Shown here piece by piece: positions 42,603 through 54,113 of a stretch of 64,000 bases of DNA. Position numbers and translations under genes: made by a program. Under the pieces are notes generated by a model. The model did not search any database. It saw only the letters and a program-made list of their open reading frames with translations, and was not told where the DNA came from. This DNA comes from Diabrotica undecimpunctata (lineage: Eukaryota; Arthropoda; Insecta; Coleoptera; Chrysomelidae). Each line of letters opens with the position of its first letter. Position 1 is the stretch's first letter. The stretch spans positions 85,732,417 to 85,796,416 of the forward strand of contig NC_092803.1 of NCBI RefSeq assembly GCF_040954645.1, given 5' to 3'.

Positions 42603-42650
42603 ATTTTGCCGAGCTTTCGACATCCTCTCTGATGTCTTCTTCACAGCTTC
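42603..42650 (-). ncRNA. Degenerate hammerhead-like motif of PLE 2
   Basis: Minus strand: GCU, GUGAAGA (C3 changed to G), extra A, helix GACAUC/GAUGUC, GAAA, loopless AG/CU helix, C, then GGC pairing back to GCU. It overlaps the stop codon of the GIY-YIG frame. The C3 change should abolish cleavage, but the fold matches the other PLE motifs here. Confidence 0.45.
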
Positions 42651-43257
42651 CGAGGTCTCAGTCTCCCGAGCCCCCAGACACTACTACACTCACTAGTCAC
42701 TTCTAGTTCACTCACTAGTTCACTACTACGACTGGGACCAGGGGACGGTTCATTTATACCGTCGATGGTGACGTTGCCTAGGTGGGGGTTAGGGTGGGGA
42801 TTGGCGCGAGAGTTGGCGCGAACATTTTCGACAGTGGGATTTTGATTCGAAGATGGAGGGGGCGATATTTTGTTTATGAGAGGTCTCCATGTAGAAGGTA
42901 ACCGTATGGCGTCATCTCTTTTATTAAGGCAATTTGGTCTTTTTTCTATTTCTATGGCTTCTCGGATAATTCTTGGTTTATAAAAGCGGATGGGGGCTAT
43001 GGTTCTGGAGTTTTCGAAATCAATTTTGTGACCTGTAGGAAGATGGTGTTGACCGAGAGCTGAAATTGAATCGGAATTGCGAACAGAAATGGAATGTTCA
43101 TAAATCCTATTTTGAATTCTACGATTTGTTTGGCCTATATAGTATCGGGGACAGACTGCACAAGGAATTTCATAAATTCCGTGCTGGTCATTTGGAATAT
43201 TGTCTTTGATTGATCGGACAAGAGATGAAAGTTTTTGTTGGGGTGTATCTTTCGTTG

Positions 43258-43260
<3 letters not shown>
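42636..43260 (-). pseudogene. Penelope-like element 2: GIY-YIG C-terminus
   Basis: Open frame of about 205 codons without an ATG, starting at the (TA)n tract: LSSLVRSIKDNIPNDQ, then GIYEIPCAVCPRYYIGQTNR (complete GIY-YIG signature with CxxC), HLPTGHKIDFEN and a Pro/Asn-rich tail to a TGA. The RT domain is gone, cut at the (TA)n. A different PLE family from the palindrome: only the domain signature is shared. Confidence 0.82.

Positions 43261-43315
<55 letters not shown>
43261..43315. repeat. (TA)n microsatellite
   Basis: TA tract exactly at the junction between the truncated PLE and the LINE C-terminus. Confidence 0.95.
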
Positions 43316-43317
<2 letters not shown>

Positions 43318-43319
43318 CA

Positions 43320-43988
43320 ATAACCCTTCTATCCTAAGGTGTTGGGTGTAAAGTCTCTTTTTAGGTTTCATATACAAACTTCCTCCAATTCTTCTTGTTG
43401 CTTGCCAATTTCTTCGCTTGTTCCTTGGTGACTCCTCTCCTGTCTAGGATGGCGGCAATTTCATCGTCCCAGGTCTTCATGGGTCTGTCTCAAGGTTCTT
43501 CTCGCTTCCCACACTTGTTTCACTTGACTTATCCATCCTTACCATGTGGCCGTACCATCTCAGTTGGGCTTCTTCGATTTTCTTCTCTATTGATTGGACT
43601 TTAGGCGTTCTCTTATTTCATCGTTCCGTATCCTGTCCATTCTGGTCACCCCTAGTACTCTTCTTAGATAGTTCATTGAAATACTTTGCAGTTTATTTTT
43701 TAGTCTGGTGGTGAGCGTCCAGCTTTCACATCCAAATGTTAAGATAGGTACAAAAACTGTGTTGTAGATAGCTATCTTTGCTTTTTGGGATACTTCTTTT
43801 TTCGATAGGAATGTGCTCTTAATTGCGTGGTATATCCGGGAAGCGTTTGCTATTCGATTGTTTATCTCTGCTTCTTGTGTACCCCTACTCTCTAGTTGCA
43901 CTCCCAGGTTTTTGAAGGTTTCGACTTGTTCTAAAGTATAGTTATTGATTTTAATGTTTGTATGTTGGTTTGTTTTCCCACATACCAT
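43320..43988 (-). pseudogene. LINE RT C-terminal region
   Basis: KNLGVQLESRGTQEAEINNR, IYNTVFVPILTFGCESWTL and MNYLRRVLGVTRMDRIRNDE, then in another frame QLRWYGHMVRM and DEIAAILDRRG. Ends at FVYETKKR. Confidence 0.8.
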
Positions 43989-44007
43989 GACCTTGGTTTT
44001 ACTTTCA

Positions 44008-44319
44008 TTAAAATGGGTAAATGGGTAAAAAAACGCCTACTTCGCAGTCTTTTGGGATCTTGTTCTCATTCCATGCTTTATTGCAAACTTTTCTAAGCAT
44101 TTCATTTCCATTTTCTCCCATATTTTTTAGCATTTCCGCAGTTGTCTTATAGCCAGCTGCCTTTCCTCTTTTGAGCCTGAGTATTATTTCTCTTATTTCT
44201 TCTATTGTTATTTCGTTTTGGTTTGGGTTCTCATATGGGTTTTCTTCAGTGTTGTCTATTTCATTATTATAGTCTTTTTGAGTCAGAAGGTCTTCGAAAT
44301 ATTCTCTCCACCTATTCAT
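44008..44319 (-). pseudogene. LINE RT N-terminal region
   Basis: MNRWREYFEDLL, then EEIREIILRLKRGKAAGYKT (the conserved KAAG.D block with D missing) and NKAWNENKIPKDCEVG. It breaks off right before palm A. Confidence 0.8.
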
Positions 44320-44431
44320 AATATTTTCGTTCTCGCAGAGGATGTGGCCATCTTTGTTTTTAATTTGTTTTGGTGTTTGTTGTCTGTTCTCTGTTCTTAG
44401 GCTTCTCAGAGTTTTGTAAAATAGTTTTTGG

Positions 44432-45620
44432 TTAGTGTGGTAGTCCTTCTCTTTGTCTGTTTTTATTGATTTTAGCTATTCCGCAGATTTGCTTGCCCCC
44501 ATCTAGGAGAGATTCTTTAAGTTTTTGCCAAGTTTCTTCTAAGCCATAGTTCTGGTTTAAGTGCTTTTGTAGACTATTGTTCACATAGCTTTTGTATTTC
44601 TGTGCTATTTTCTTATCTGCTAACTTGTATGACCTAATAACTGCGTTGGTGAGGTTTCTTGGGGTTCTGTCTCTTTTTCTTGGTACCTTCTGCGTGCGTT
44701 TTTGTTCCACACCGATATTAGTTCGGGATACTACCAGATAATGGTCGCTATATATTTCTGCTCCCCTTCTGACTCTGATATCTTTAATACATTGTCTTAA
44801 GGGTCTGTTTACCAATACATAGTCAATAATGGACTTTTCTCCTCTGCTCTTGACCTTTCTGGTATATTTGTGCACATCTTTGTGTTGAAAAAACACAATT
44901 CATAATTCATTCATATTCATATTTATCAGGTCATTCTCTCTACAAAAGTCTATAATTCGTTGACCATTCTTGTTTCTTACTTGTTCTCCGTGTTGTCCTA
45001 GTACATCCGAGGATTCTTGGTCTTTTACGCCTACTCTACCATTGAGATCGCCAATTATTATTATGTTACTTTCTGCGCTATCTATGATCTCCGTCGCCTT
45101 TTCCTAAAAAATGTCCTTGGTGTTCGCTCTTTCGGTATCGTTTGGTCCATATATAACAAAGATGTTGACTGGTTTCTTCTCTTCGATTGTCATTCTAATT
45201 TTTAGGATCCTTTCGGTAATACATTCCCAATGTTTAATGCTACTAGTCAAGTTTCTATTGATGAGACAACCAACTCCTTCAGGTGCTCTTTCTGACGGGG
45301 GTGCTCCACTGAGTATTAAAAAATGGCCATTGTCTGGCCATTGAAAAATGGCCAGAAACTGTGTGCTCTTACCTTTTCTTTTGGTCTCTGTGATTCTTCT
45401 TCTTCTTCTATTTCTAGTTCTTCTACAAGTTCAGCCTTCTTGCCGTTGAGACCTCTTACGTTCCATGTTCCTATTGTCCATCCTTCAGGTATTCCGGTTT
45501 TTTTAGTTGCCGTTGTTTTCACACTTTTAATCTCATTGATTGCAGTTGCTTTGTGTATTTGTAAGCGTTTCTCATCTTCCTTCTTTTTTAAGTTTCCATA
45601 CTGGTCTTTGTATAGTGCTT
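44432..45620 (-). pseudogene. LINE endonuclease
   Basis: Starts WTIGTWNVRGLNGKKAELVEE, contains VNIFVIYGPND and NIIIIGDLNGRVG (catalytic Asp), and ends IDYVLVNRP and RGAEIYSDHYLVVS. Broken near 45350, where a small TGGCCATT inverted repeat replaces EN residues, and near 44900. Confidence 0.8.
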
Positions 45621-45683
45621 TACTACTACTCATGTCCTTGTTCATTGCCTGTTTCGTCATCGTTTTTCCATTGCCGTTTTTTA

Positions 45684-46401
45684 TTAGTTTTTTGGTTTGT
45701 CTATCTTATTTTCTTTATTATTCCATTTCCATTCTCCCTTATTTACCCACAATTTATCTGTGCCAATCTTTACGTCGTTGCCTTTATCTCTCTCTTCTCG
45801 TGAAATCATTCTTTTAGTTTTTTGTATTTCTCTTTCTTTCATTGTGGTGTCGTTGTTGATATATATTTTTTCTTCCTTGTGGTTTTTTAGCTTGTACTTG
45901 TTCTTCATGACTTTGATTTTTTCTTCCTGATCTTCTAGTTCGATCAGACAGGTTTTTGTTCCCAACTTGTATGCATCTTTGATTTTGACCTCAATTCCCA
46001 TATATGTTTTGAATATATTCAGCATCGCCTCTTTTATTACTCTTTGATCATAGGTATCTATTAATATACCATTCAACACTACATTGTTTTTCCTTCTTTG
46101 TTTTCCATAAATTCCATATTCTCCTTGATTTCTTTCAATTCCTCTTTGATTTCTTTGTTTTCTTGTTTTAGGTCTTTGTTTTCCTTCTTTATCTAGTATC
46201 TAGTTTTGATTCATGCTTATTCCGTGGTGAGTTTGTTGAGAACTTTCTATTCTTCGTATGCTCTCCTCTTTCTTCATCTTCGATGTCATCCTCCCTCATT
46301 TTTCTTTTTATTCCGTCGTCCGTTACTGAGCTATCGCTCTCCCAATCTTTTCCTTTCTCCAAAAACTTTTTCATTATTCGGCGCCAGGCACTATCTTCCA
46401 C
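45684..46401 (-). pseudogene. LINE ORF1-like fragments
   Basis: Two charged, Lys/Glu-rich frames (MEDSAWRRIMKKFLEKGKDW and MLNGILIDTYDQRVIKEAML...). They lie upstream of EN as ORF1 should. There is no zinc knuckle. The second has an RRM-like LINE ORF1 feel, which I cannot confirm. Confidence 0.5.
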
Positions 46402-47340
46402 CTCAACGGTTCAGAGAAAACAGTGTCTACCGTTTATTTATTACAACCAGCTAAAATATTGTCGCCTGGCATATTTTGCTCACAGTGGCAACGTCGCATA
46501 AAAATTGGTGAAGACTTCAGTGAATGTTTTGCTTTTTATCGCGCTTATCAGTTAACCTCTTCGGTGTATTTTGGTTAATTGCTTATAATTATTTCACTGA
46601 CTCACCTTTTAGAAGTCCACTTTTTATACTACTGATTAGTTTTTAACTTTGTTTTGCACTCTAACTAATTTTGATTGTTTATTTCTCATTGTAACTCTCT
46701 AAATCGGGTTAATTACAGCCGAAACAACAAACGTATTTATTTCTTAAATTCAAATATGGTTGTATAAATTAATCAATACATTTTTCCTCCCCTGTATTCA
46801 TCCGATCCTACTAGTACCGCCTGAGGCTCGGGAACACATCTCGCTAAAGACACAAGAGTTTTAGTCGTTAAGAGGGACAGACGCACCTGCTAGTGCATCG
46901 ATGCATTCATATTGAATTCATTTTGTTCGTTGTTTCGTAAAGTAGTGCAAACCATGGTAATTAGACCAAGCAGTAAGTTTTACCTGTACCTATAAATTGT
47001 TTTTGATTGTTTATTGCAACCATTTAAATTTTGATAGTTATTTGCACCTATGAGTTAAAGTTCATTTATCTTACCAGAGCTATCGAAGGAATAGTTCGTG
47101 TTAATTGAATTACTATTAATTCGTAATAGTACATTTGTTTGTTTAATTCCCCACATCCGATAATAGGAACCATTTTTACAGGGCGAAAAACCCAAGAATT
47201 TATTTTTTTGCCCACCATTTTATGTATAGAGTGCCTGCAAAAAATATAAGTTTTATTTTTCATTTTAGTTGTTTGTACAATTCTAAAAAGTTTCATAATA
47301 ATAATAACAAAAAAAAATACGAAAGTGTATATACGAAATA

Positions 47341-47341
<1 letters not shown>
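46402..47341. other. Unassigned intron DNA
   Basis: No gene or named repeat seen. Confidence 0.4.

Positions 47342-47411
<70 letters not shown>
47342..47411. repeat. (TA)n microsatellite
   Basis: 70 bp of TA. Confidence 0.95.
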
Positions 47412-47415
<4 letters not shown>

Positions 47416-48027
47416 TTAATATGTCGTGACTCGTCACTGTTAAATTATCTAAATTTGAAAATTTTGGGGAATGCATATGTAGGTACTATAAATATGTCAT
47501 CAGAACTAAACGTAAAGTCAAGCAATAAGGCATGCAAATCATAGGTTTAATGATAACTCACCTGTAAAAACATGACGGCAAACAAATTTAACAAATTGTT
47601 TCTCATATATTAGTTTTTTCGTTACCGTTAAGTTTGGCAGGAAAGCGCTGTTGCCAAATAAAAACATGTATTTATTACAGCAGCTACCGGCCAAACCATG
47701 CCATCAATCAATGCCATCACTTGCCATCGTGAATTGGTGTTAGCATATAAGCATTACGTTTGTTTTTTCAGTTCACTGCTAAAATATTGTCACTGGTCCT
47801 CATGTAGAACGTTCCATGTGGTACATTTTGCGAAAACTTTGAAATATTTTTGAATATTTTCGGTTTCATTTCACCGTACTGCATACACAATGTTTTTGTC
47901 ACACAAATACTTGCTAAATTTGTACTTGCGTATCAATTGTCTGTCTGGAATATATGTCCTTTATTTACATATTTGGTTATAAAATATTTTACTACGCTAC
48001 CACTAAATCCTAATAAATTTTCTCGCA
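47412..48027. other. Unassigned intron DNA
   Basis: No supported feature; may include the 3' part of the piggyBac relic. Confidence 0.35.
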
Positions 48028-48275
48028 CTATATCTGATGTAGCACTGTATAATCTGTTAATAAATCTGATACTATTCCAATTTCACTATCACACAGCACA
48101 AACATTTTTACTCCAAATCGGTGTCTTTTCGAGGGGATATATTGTTGTCTAAAAACGAGTCTGTCATGTTCTGCTGGATTTACATTGTCGACGAAGTGTA
48201 AATATCGAAGTAGCTGAAGAATGCGATCTCGGGTCATATATTTTGTAAAAAAGTCCGTTTTTATCAATTAATCTG
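48028..48275 (-). pseudogene. piggyBac transposase fragment
   Basis: FFTKYMTRDRILQLLRYLHFVDN is the conserved M(S/T)R.R...LLR.LHF.DN block of piggyBac transposases, soon joined to RFGVKMFVLCDSEIG, a later block; the first catalytic Asp region between them is deleted. No TTAA-bounded ends found. Confidence 0.75.
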
Positions 48276-48484
48276 TTGTCCAGATGCGGCATTAACATCA
48301 CTAAAGCGAAGAAGGTATACATGTCACTCATAATTGTGCCAGTCCATTTTTTTGATTTTGTACTTTTAACAGATGCACAGTTTTGTAGTAATTATTGGTT
48401 TCCCAATATATTGCATAAGATCTTGATCAAACAATTACATTCTTTAAGATCTTATGCCTGATCTTAATTGAGTGTAAGTATAAC

Positions 48485-48585
48485 TGCAGCACTATCGCGG
48501 AAAAAACGCTTGTTGATGCAACCCGACTGTCGCGGAAAATAATGTCAAAACACTTATTGATGTGACCTGCGCTTAGAATATTGCA
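48485..48585 (+). repeat. Imperfect two-copy tandem repeat
   Basis: TCGCGGAAAA followed by a (A/C)GCTTGTTGATG-like segment occurs twice, with CTTATTGATGTGACC in the second copy. Confidence 0.5.
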
Positions 48586-48659
48586 AAACGTTTAGCTGTT
48601 TGGAATAAAAATACAAAGTGATTCATAATAAATGTGTTTGAGTTCGGCGTAAATATATG

Positions 48660-49238
48660 GCAGAGATCAAGATCTCGGCTACTTTTAAATTATTCTGATG
48701 AACTGGATGACGTGTCACTATCATCAAGGTTTATAACAAGTGGTTCAGCATGGGTTTCGATTATATGTATTGTCCAACCGCCACATTTCTTTTTCTACTT
48801 TTTCTTGAACATGTATAATGCAGTTCTGCCATGTTTGTGGTGTAATTGATGAAATTGAATTATGAAATAGATTCTTGGCATCTGAAAATTTGAAAGTGGT
48901 GTTCTTTCCTGCGACATCATTTTTAATATTTCCCCAGATGAGTTCTATGGGGTTTAACACACAGTGATACTGAGGAAGCCTCAGTACCACTTTATTATGT
49001 GATTTTGCCATTTCATCAATTACGTACTTATCATAAGAATGTTTATGTTTTTTTACGATCGAAAGAAGCTGCATTTTAAGCATATGTTCATCTAAATTTA
49101 TATTTTTGGAACGGAGCCAATTTTGGATATCGCTTTTTTTAGATGAACTGGTTGGAATTTTCTCTATTTTACGTGAATGATATGATGCGTTGTCGAGAAC
49201 TGTAACGATATTATTTTTGCCTACCACATGGGGTATTA
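48660..49238 (-). pseudogene. Tc1/mariner-like transposase, C-terminal half
   Basis: VTVLDNASYHSRKIEKIPTS (second catalytic Asp), a helical insert, VVLRLPQYHCVLNPIELIWG (third acidic residue in NPIE) and a C-terminal region that shifts frame to end in LVINLDDSDTSSSSSE. Homology begins abruptly at 49238; the residues of the open frame upstream of it are unrelated. The matching N-terminal half is at 54304-54970 on the same strand. Confidence 0.82.
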
Positions 49239-51079
49239 CTATTAGGGGTAGAAAATTGGGGACAGAAACTACTGGGGGTGAAGACAGGGCAAGCAAAATA
49301 ATCGTTACTTGTGCGAACGGCACTCAGGGTTTGTTAGGAGAGCTGGGGTCGTGGATAAGTAAACGACAAGGGGTCGGATTGGGGCAACTACAAAAATATG
49401 AAAAAAAGGTCATGAATCTCTTGGGACAAACAAAACAAAAAGAAACAGGAAACACCTCTAGTAATTTAGAAAGGGCGCCACTTCGAGGTGACTAATTATA
49501 ACCATTACAACAGCTAGTTGTAACTATCGAAATAATTATTAGAAATGCATTCTTCAAATGAAACTCAAAAAAGGGTTAGTTAAAAAAATAAACCAAATGT
49601 TAAGCAACAAAATTTAACATTTATTGTTGTATCACCACAAACAGTTACAAAATAGATAATGCAAAAATACTAAATGAATAGTTACAATTCAAAAAATACA
49701 GAAAAAACTTACATGTCATCCGTTTACAACCTCCAGGAGTTGGAGATACTACAAAAACTTACAAATGTTACCGCACAGAGATTAACCTTTTTTTTAAACA
49801 AACAAAACAAATAAATATGGAAAACAATAAAGCTAGCTGTCATATGTTAACATTAAATTTAAAAAAAATGAACAAATAAATTGACAGCTAAAGTCAAAAC
49901 CTAAAATTTTACAATTTATTAATTATTACAAATTTGACTTGTTACGAAAGCAATTATTACTTTATTAAAAAAAATGTCTGTTTTTACTTTAAAATTTGAA
50001 AGTTACCTGGATTTCACAAAATCACTTTAAGTTCCTGAGGTTGGAAACTGGAGTTGAATTCTCTGGACACGAACACACGAACAAAAGGACTGCATCTCAC
50101 ACTGCGAATTGGACCGACCATTTAAGGCCGAAGCTGGCACTGGACACAAAACTTATGACTCTGCCTCTTAAAAAACAGGAACATGTAGAATTAGACTGCA
50201 TTAACTAATTAACTGCTACTAAAATTATTTTCCATAACGTAAGACGAAGATTTCCTTGAAAAGGGACAAAAACAGAAAACTACAAATTCGACGTGAATTT
50301 GTACATAACGCTGAAACCCATCATTGACCGCAGCTCCAGCGAGAGTGACAAAATTGATTGCATAAGTTGGAATAAACAAACGATGGTTGAAACGCAAATA
50401 ATTTATTAGAAAACGCAATATCAAGCAGTTCGAATAAAACATTAAAAGAAATACCGAGGAACTACACATCTGTTAAATAATAAACAACTCTAAAATTGTT
50501 TATTATCGACTTGGCGACGTGAAAAGAACGAAATATTATTTGGGTTTTAAATTGAAAGATACGAACTAAGAAACATTGAAAAAATTCTTCGTTATTATAA
50601 TGCATATATAAGGGGATTTCAATTTATCACATATACGAGGGGATTCCAATAAATTTACAAATGCTACAGAACAATGATCGATTTGTCGTCTAATATGGGT
50701 AAGACATTGGAAAACCAATTTTCAAAATATTGACCTGTCATCTCTTCATGGTAATCACCAGACTTATTCGACTCAAATGCCCAGAGTGCATTTGGAAGTC
50801 TTTTGCCTTTTCCTAAAAAATTATAGTAATTATTCAACGAGCATGTAATGATGACTATTACTTACGATGATGAAGTTTGCGATATTAGCCGAAGGCAATT
50901 GTTATAATTCATCAGAGTGAGTAGTAGCTATTAAATGCAAGTAGAATACTATACTTTTTCTACGAACTTTTTTTATTTTAATAAGTAAAAAAATATAATT
51001 ATCAACTACTCGAGATTAAAATTATAATTTACAAAAATAAATGTTGTTTATCAACGGTACGCAGCTAAATAATTGGTTG
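49239..51079. other. Unassigned block, possibly an unknown element
   Basis: About 1.8 kb that separates the mariner C-terminal half from the pogo element. The + strand frame 49190-49495 is G-rich but I do not recognise it. There are two near-copies of ATA-AGGGGATT-CAAT around 50610-50650. No LTR pair found. Confidence 0.35.
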
Positions 51080-51084
51080 CCTAC

Positions 51085-51190
51085 TATTAGTAAATGCTGT
51101 CGTATGTATTGTAAAAATACAACAAGAAATAGTAAATTCAAGTTCTATTCGTTTCCGAAACATTATCAGCACAAATGTAAGGTAAACTTT
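51085..51190 (+). pseudogene. THAP-like N-terminal fragment
   Basis: KCCRMYCKNTTRNSKFKFYS then FPKHYQHKCK resembles the start of a THAP finger (Cys pair and FP). The Trp and second zinc pair do not follow. Weak. Confidence 0.35.
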
Positions 51191-51880
51191 ATGAGCAGTG
51201 AATATTATGATAATTGTGAAAATTCATAGTAAACAAAGTATAGGTAACCGTAAAAAATATACTGACCCATTGTTACTATAGTCCCTTTTAAGTCATTTTA
51301 CTTTTCAGTGTCGGGAATATAAAACTTTGATATAAATTACAATAATTATTGTTGTATTAAATAAACGATTTTAAGTAATTTTATTTAAAGTTTATATACG
51401 ACTAATATATTAGGGGAGGATGGGGCATCATGGACCATGGGGGTAATGTAAACCACATCGGTTATTTTGTTTAAAATTGGCAACACTGCATCTAGTAACT
51501 ACTACAAATATGCGTAGACATCTTATCTACTTTTAGTATGAGTGTGAACGCACGGGGAGTACGTTCAGACGTGTTATAATTAAAAACACGTGTTTCGTCG
51601 CTGCTGATCTAAGGAATTTACTACTTTTGACTAAAGATTTCTCGGTAAGTAGACATGATTATTTTAACTTTTTGATACTGTGGTGTTGCTTGTAAAATGT
51701 GCTTTTAATAATTAAGATTTGCTTTTGATACGTTGTGAACTGGTACGTTAATTTCCATATTTTGAATGTGTACTACGCATGGGGCAACGTGGGCTAGGAG
51801 TGGTTCACATTGCCCCATTATATTTTCTTGACACTTTTTTAATTATATGCTTCTTTTGCAGTTAGAAATGACGAAATTAT

Positions 51881-53674
51881 GTGAGGAAAACTGAGCAACA
51901 ATCCTGGTCTCTTGTTGCCTTGAAGAATGCTATCCGGACAGTTAAAGCTGGGGAAATGGGCTATTTAAAAGCTAGTAAAGTTTATGGTATCCCGAAAGCA
52001 ACGTTAATTCGCAGATGCAAAGAAAAAGTAACAAGAATTTCTCCTGACGAAAAGGGTCTAGGTTTCTACAAAACGGTTTTTACCAAGGAACAGGAAGAAG
52101 AATTGTATAATTATATCTTAGATATGGAGAAGCGTTTATACGGAATTACTTTGCTTGATCTTCGTCACCTAGCTTTCCAGTTAGCCGAAAAAAATAACAT
52201 AGACCATCCATATAATAAAACAAACAAACTTGCAGGTTTAGATTGGGCGTACGGATTTCGAAAACGTCACCCAGGGCTTTCATTACGTAAACCCGAATCA
52301 ACATCTGCTGCAAGAGCTGAAGCTTTTAATCGTTACAATGTAAAACAATTTTTTGATCTGTATAAAGCTACTTTGGATTCTAAACATGTCAATCCAACGC
52401 GTGTTTTTAACTGTGACGAAACAGGTCTAGGTACAGTCCCCAAATGTAATAGTAAAATCTTGGCGCATAAAGGACGGAAACAAGTTGGACGGCTTACTTC
52501 TGCTGATAGAAGTGGAATAACAACAGCCGTTATTTGCATGTCATCATCAGGAATCTTCATACCGCCGATGTTAATCTTTGCAAGAAAGAGAATGAAAGTT
52601 GAACTCCAAGCTGGTGCACCTCCAGGTTCAATATTCGCCTGTAGCGATAGTGGCTGGATAAATAGTGAACTCTTTTTAATATGGTTTCAACATTTTCTTC
52701 AACAAACGAAACCAAGTGAAGACGATCCGATCTTATTGATTTTGGATGGACACAGCAGCCATACAAAAAACATAGAAGTAATTAATTTGGCTAGGGAAAA
52801 ACATGTACATATCATTTGTTTGCCTCCACATTCCACCCATCGAATGCAGCCAACCGATGTTGGTGTCATGGCTCCTTTAGCACGATATTATGATATGGCA
52901 TTAGAAAAGTTTCTTAATAACAACCCAGGCAGAGTGGTAACAGCTTTCCAAATCTCTAAAATTTTTGGTGAGGCTTTCTTACAAGCTGCAACACCTTTGA
53001 CTGCTATTAACGCTTTTAAAAAATGTGGGATAGTACCTTATGATCCCAATATATTTACAGACCTCGATTTTACACCATCTGCTACGACTGAAAGAGATTT
53101 GGAGAATAATAGTCTACCAGTGTCAAGTCAAGATGAGGCAATTCCTTCAACTTCAACTGCAGAGCCTCACTTAAGTCAAGATGAGGTAATTGCTTCAACC
53201 TCAGTTGCAAAGCTTCATACTGGTAACGATTTTCAATTGACAATTTCCCCTGCACACAATAGAGCAACAACTTCATTTGGAGCAAACAGCCCTAAAGACA
53301 TTCGTCCTCTGCCAAAGAGAAGTAAATTAATGGAACCAAAGAGGAAATCCAAAAAAGGTAAAACGGCTGTACTGACATCTAGTCCGTATAAGCTAGAATT
53401 AGAACTTGAAATAAACACGAAGGAGGCAATAGAAACAATGAAAAAGGAAAAAGCTAAGAAAAAAATAAATGATGATAAGCACGAAGATAGTGAAAGAAGT
53501 AACAAAAAAATAAAAGTTTATCCTTCCAAAGATGGTAAGGGAAAGAAAAAAATAAATGTAACCATCAAGTACAAGATGATGGCAATGGTGAAGATGCTGA
53601 ATGTTTTTACTCTAACGAGTGGTTCTCCTCATCAGCCAATGAAGAAGGATGGGTACGTTGCTCGGCCTCTCTGA
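51881..53674 (+). CDS. pogo/Tigger transposase, frame-damaged at both ends
   Basis: 597 open codons: psq-type helix-turn-helix (VKAGEMGYLKASKVYGIPKA), CENP-B-type second DNA-binding domain (WAYGFRKRHPGLSLR), and a DDE catalytic core with VFNCDETGLG, LLILDGHSSH and HRMQPTDVGV, all three Asp present. A Ser/Thr and Lys-rich linker follows. The listed start is a GTG; the natural-looking ATG at 51868 is out of frame, with a likely 2-base deletion between them. Near 53545, in an A-run, the frame slips so that the natural zinc-finger tail (53557-53754) is lost and replaced by ~30 unrelated residues. Confidence 0.9.
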   Translation: MRKTEQQSWSLVALKNAIRTVKAGEMGYLKASKVYGIPKATLIRRCKEKVTRISPDEKGLGFYKTVFTKEQEEELYNYILDMEKRLYGITLLDLRHLAFQLAEKNNIDHPYNKTNKLAGLDWAYGFRKRHPGLSLRKPESTSAARAEAFNRYNVKQFFDLYKATLDSKHVNPTRVFNCDETGLGTVPKCNSKILAHKGRKQVGRLTSADRSGITTAVICMSSSGIFIPPMLIFARKRMKVELQAGAPPGSIFACSDSGWINSELFLIWFQHFLQQTKPSEDDPILLILDGHSSHTKNIEVINLAREKHVHIICLPPHSTHRMQPTDVGVMAPLARYYDMALEKFLNNNPGRVVTAFQISKIFGEAFLQAATPLTAINAFKKCGIVPYDPNIFTDLDFTPSATTERDLENNSLPVSSQDEAIPSTSTAEPHLSQDEVIASTSVAKLHTGNDFQLTISPAHNRATTSFGANSPKDIRPLPKRSKLMEPKRKSKKGKTAVLTSSPYKLELELEINTKEAIETMKKEKAKKKINDDKHEDSERSNKKIKVYPSKDGKGKKKINVTIKYKMMAMVKMLNVFTLTSGSPHQPMKKDGYVARPL

Positions 53675-53754
53675 AATGGGCTCATGAAGCATGTGCGGGA
53701 ATAGATCCAGAAGATGATGAAGAATTTCAGTGTGAATTTTGTATTTCTGAATAA
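53557..53754 (+). pseudogene. PHD-like zinc-finger tail of the pogo transposase, out of frame
   Basis: Frame +1 relative to the transposase reads EGWVRCSASLKWAHEACAGI and EFQCEFCISE before a TAA: C, W, H-x-x-C and C-x-x-C spacing of the second half of a PHD-type finger, as in many insect pogo transposases. Clearly the true C-terminus. Confidence 0.75.
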
Positions 53755-53889
53755 ATATAACATGTGTCTATTTTTGTTAATGTTCTGTTACCGGTTTTCT
53801 AAGTATTTTTAATAAAAAAATTCTTTTTACTTGATTTTATTTACCAAACATAGCCATTAGATAATGAAATAGTGTGACTTTCCTCAGTA

Positions 53890-53924
53890 GTTCACATTGC
53901 CCCACCCTATGGGGCAATGTGAAC
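53890..53924. repeat. Subterminal perfect hairpin of the pogo element
   Basis: GTTCACATTGCCCCA and its exact complement flank a 5-bp loop CCCTA. Same motif as in the TIRs. Confidence 0.85.
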
Positions 53925-54113
53925 TTTTGACATATAGTCAGTTGTCATTTTTTTGTTGAAAATACGTTAAATAAATTATGTTTCAATTGCAACTAAATGA
54001 CAGTTAAATGTTTAATGAACGTCCCTAATTAATTAAACAAAACAAAATCATTTCTGGTTTAACAGTATGTGCATATCTTCCTTAGATGGTTCACAATGCC
54101 CCATCCTCCCCTA

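Larger units (their letters stand above)
43320..46401 (-). mobile_element. Two-ORF LINE with apurinic endonuclease
   Basis: On the minus strand: ORF1-like pieces (46401-46189, 46079-45684), endonuclease (45620-44432), RT start (44319-44008) and RT C-terminus (43988-43320). The central RT with the catalytic box is missing, removed by a deletion between 44008 and 43988. I place it near RTE/Proto2-type LINEs from the C-terminal NYLRRVLGVTRMDRIRN motif, clade not certain. Confidence 0.75.
51413..54111 (+). mobile_element. pogo/Tigger DNA transposon, nearly full length
   Basis: 2699 bp flanked by TA (51411-51412 and 54112-54113). TIRs start GGGGAGGATGGGGCA and match, with a few changes, over about 27 bp. 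Subterminal repeats of GTTCACATTGCCCC occur at both ends (for example near 51803, 53890-53924 and the right TIR), probably transposase binding sites. One transposase gene fills the centre. It lies between two halves of a mariner-like element. Confidence 0.9.

Noticed and set aside
45323..45817. Serine- and leucine-rich plus-strand frames of 164 and 87 codons
   Set aside because: Antisense shadows of the Lys/Glu-rich LINE ORF1 and endonuclease.
49190..49495. 101-codon plus-strand frame
   Set aside because: Partly antisense to the mariner transposase end; no domain recognised.
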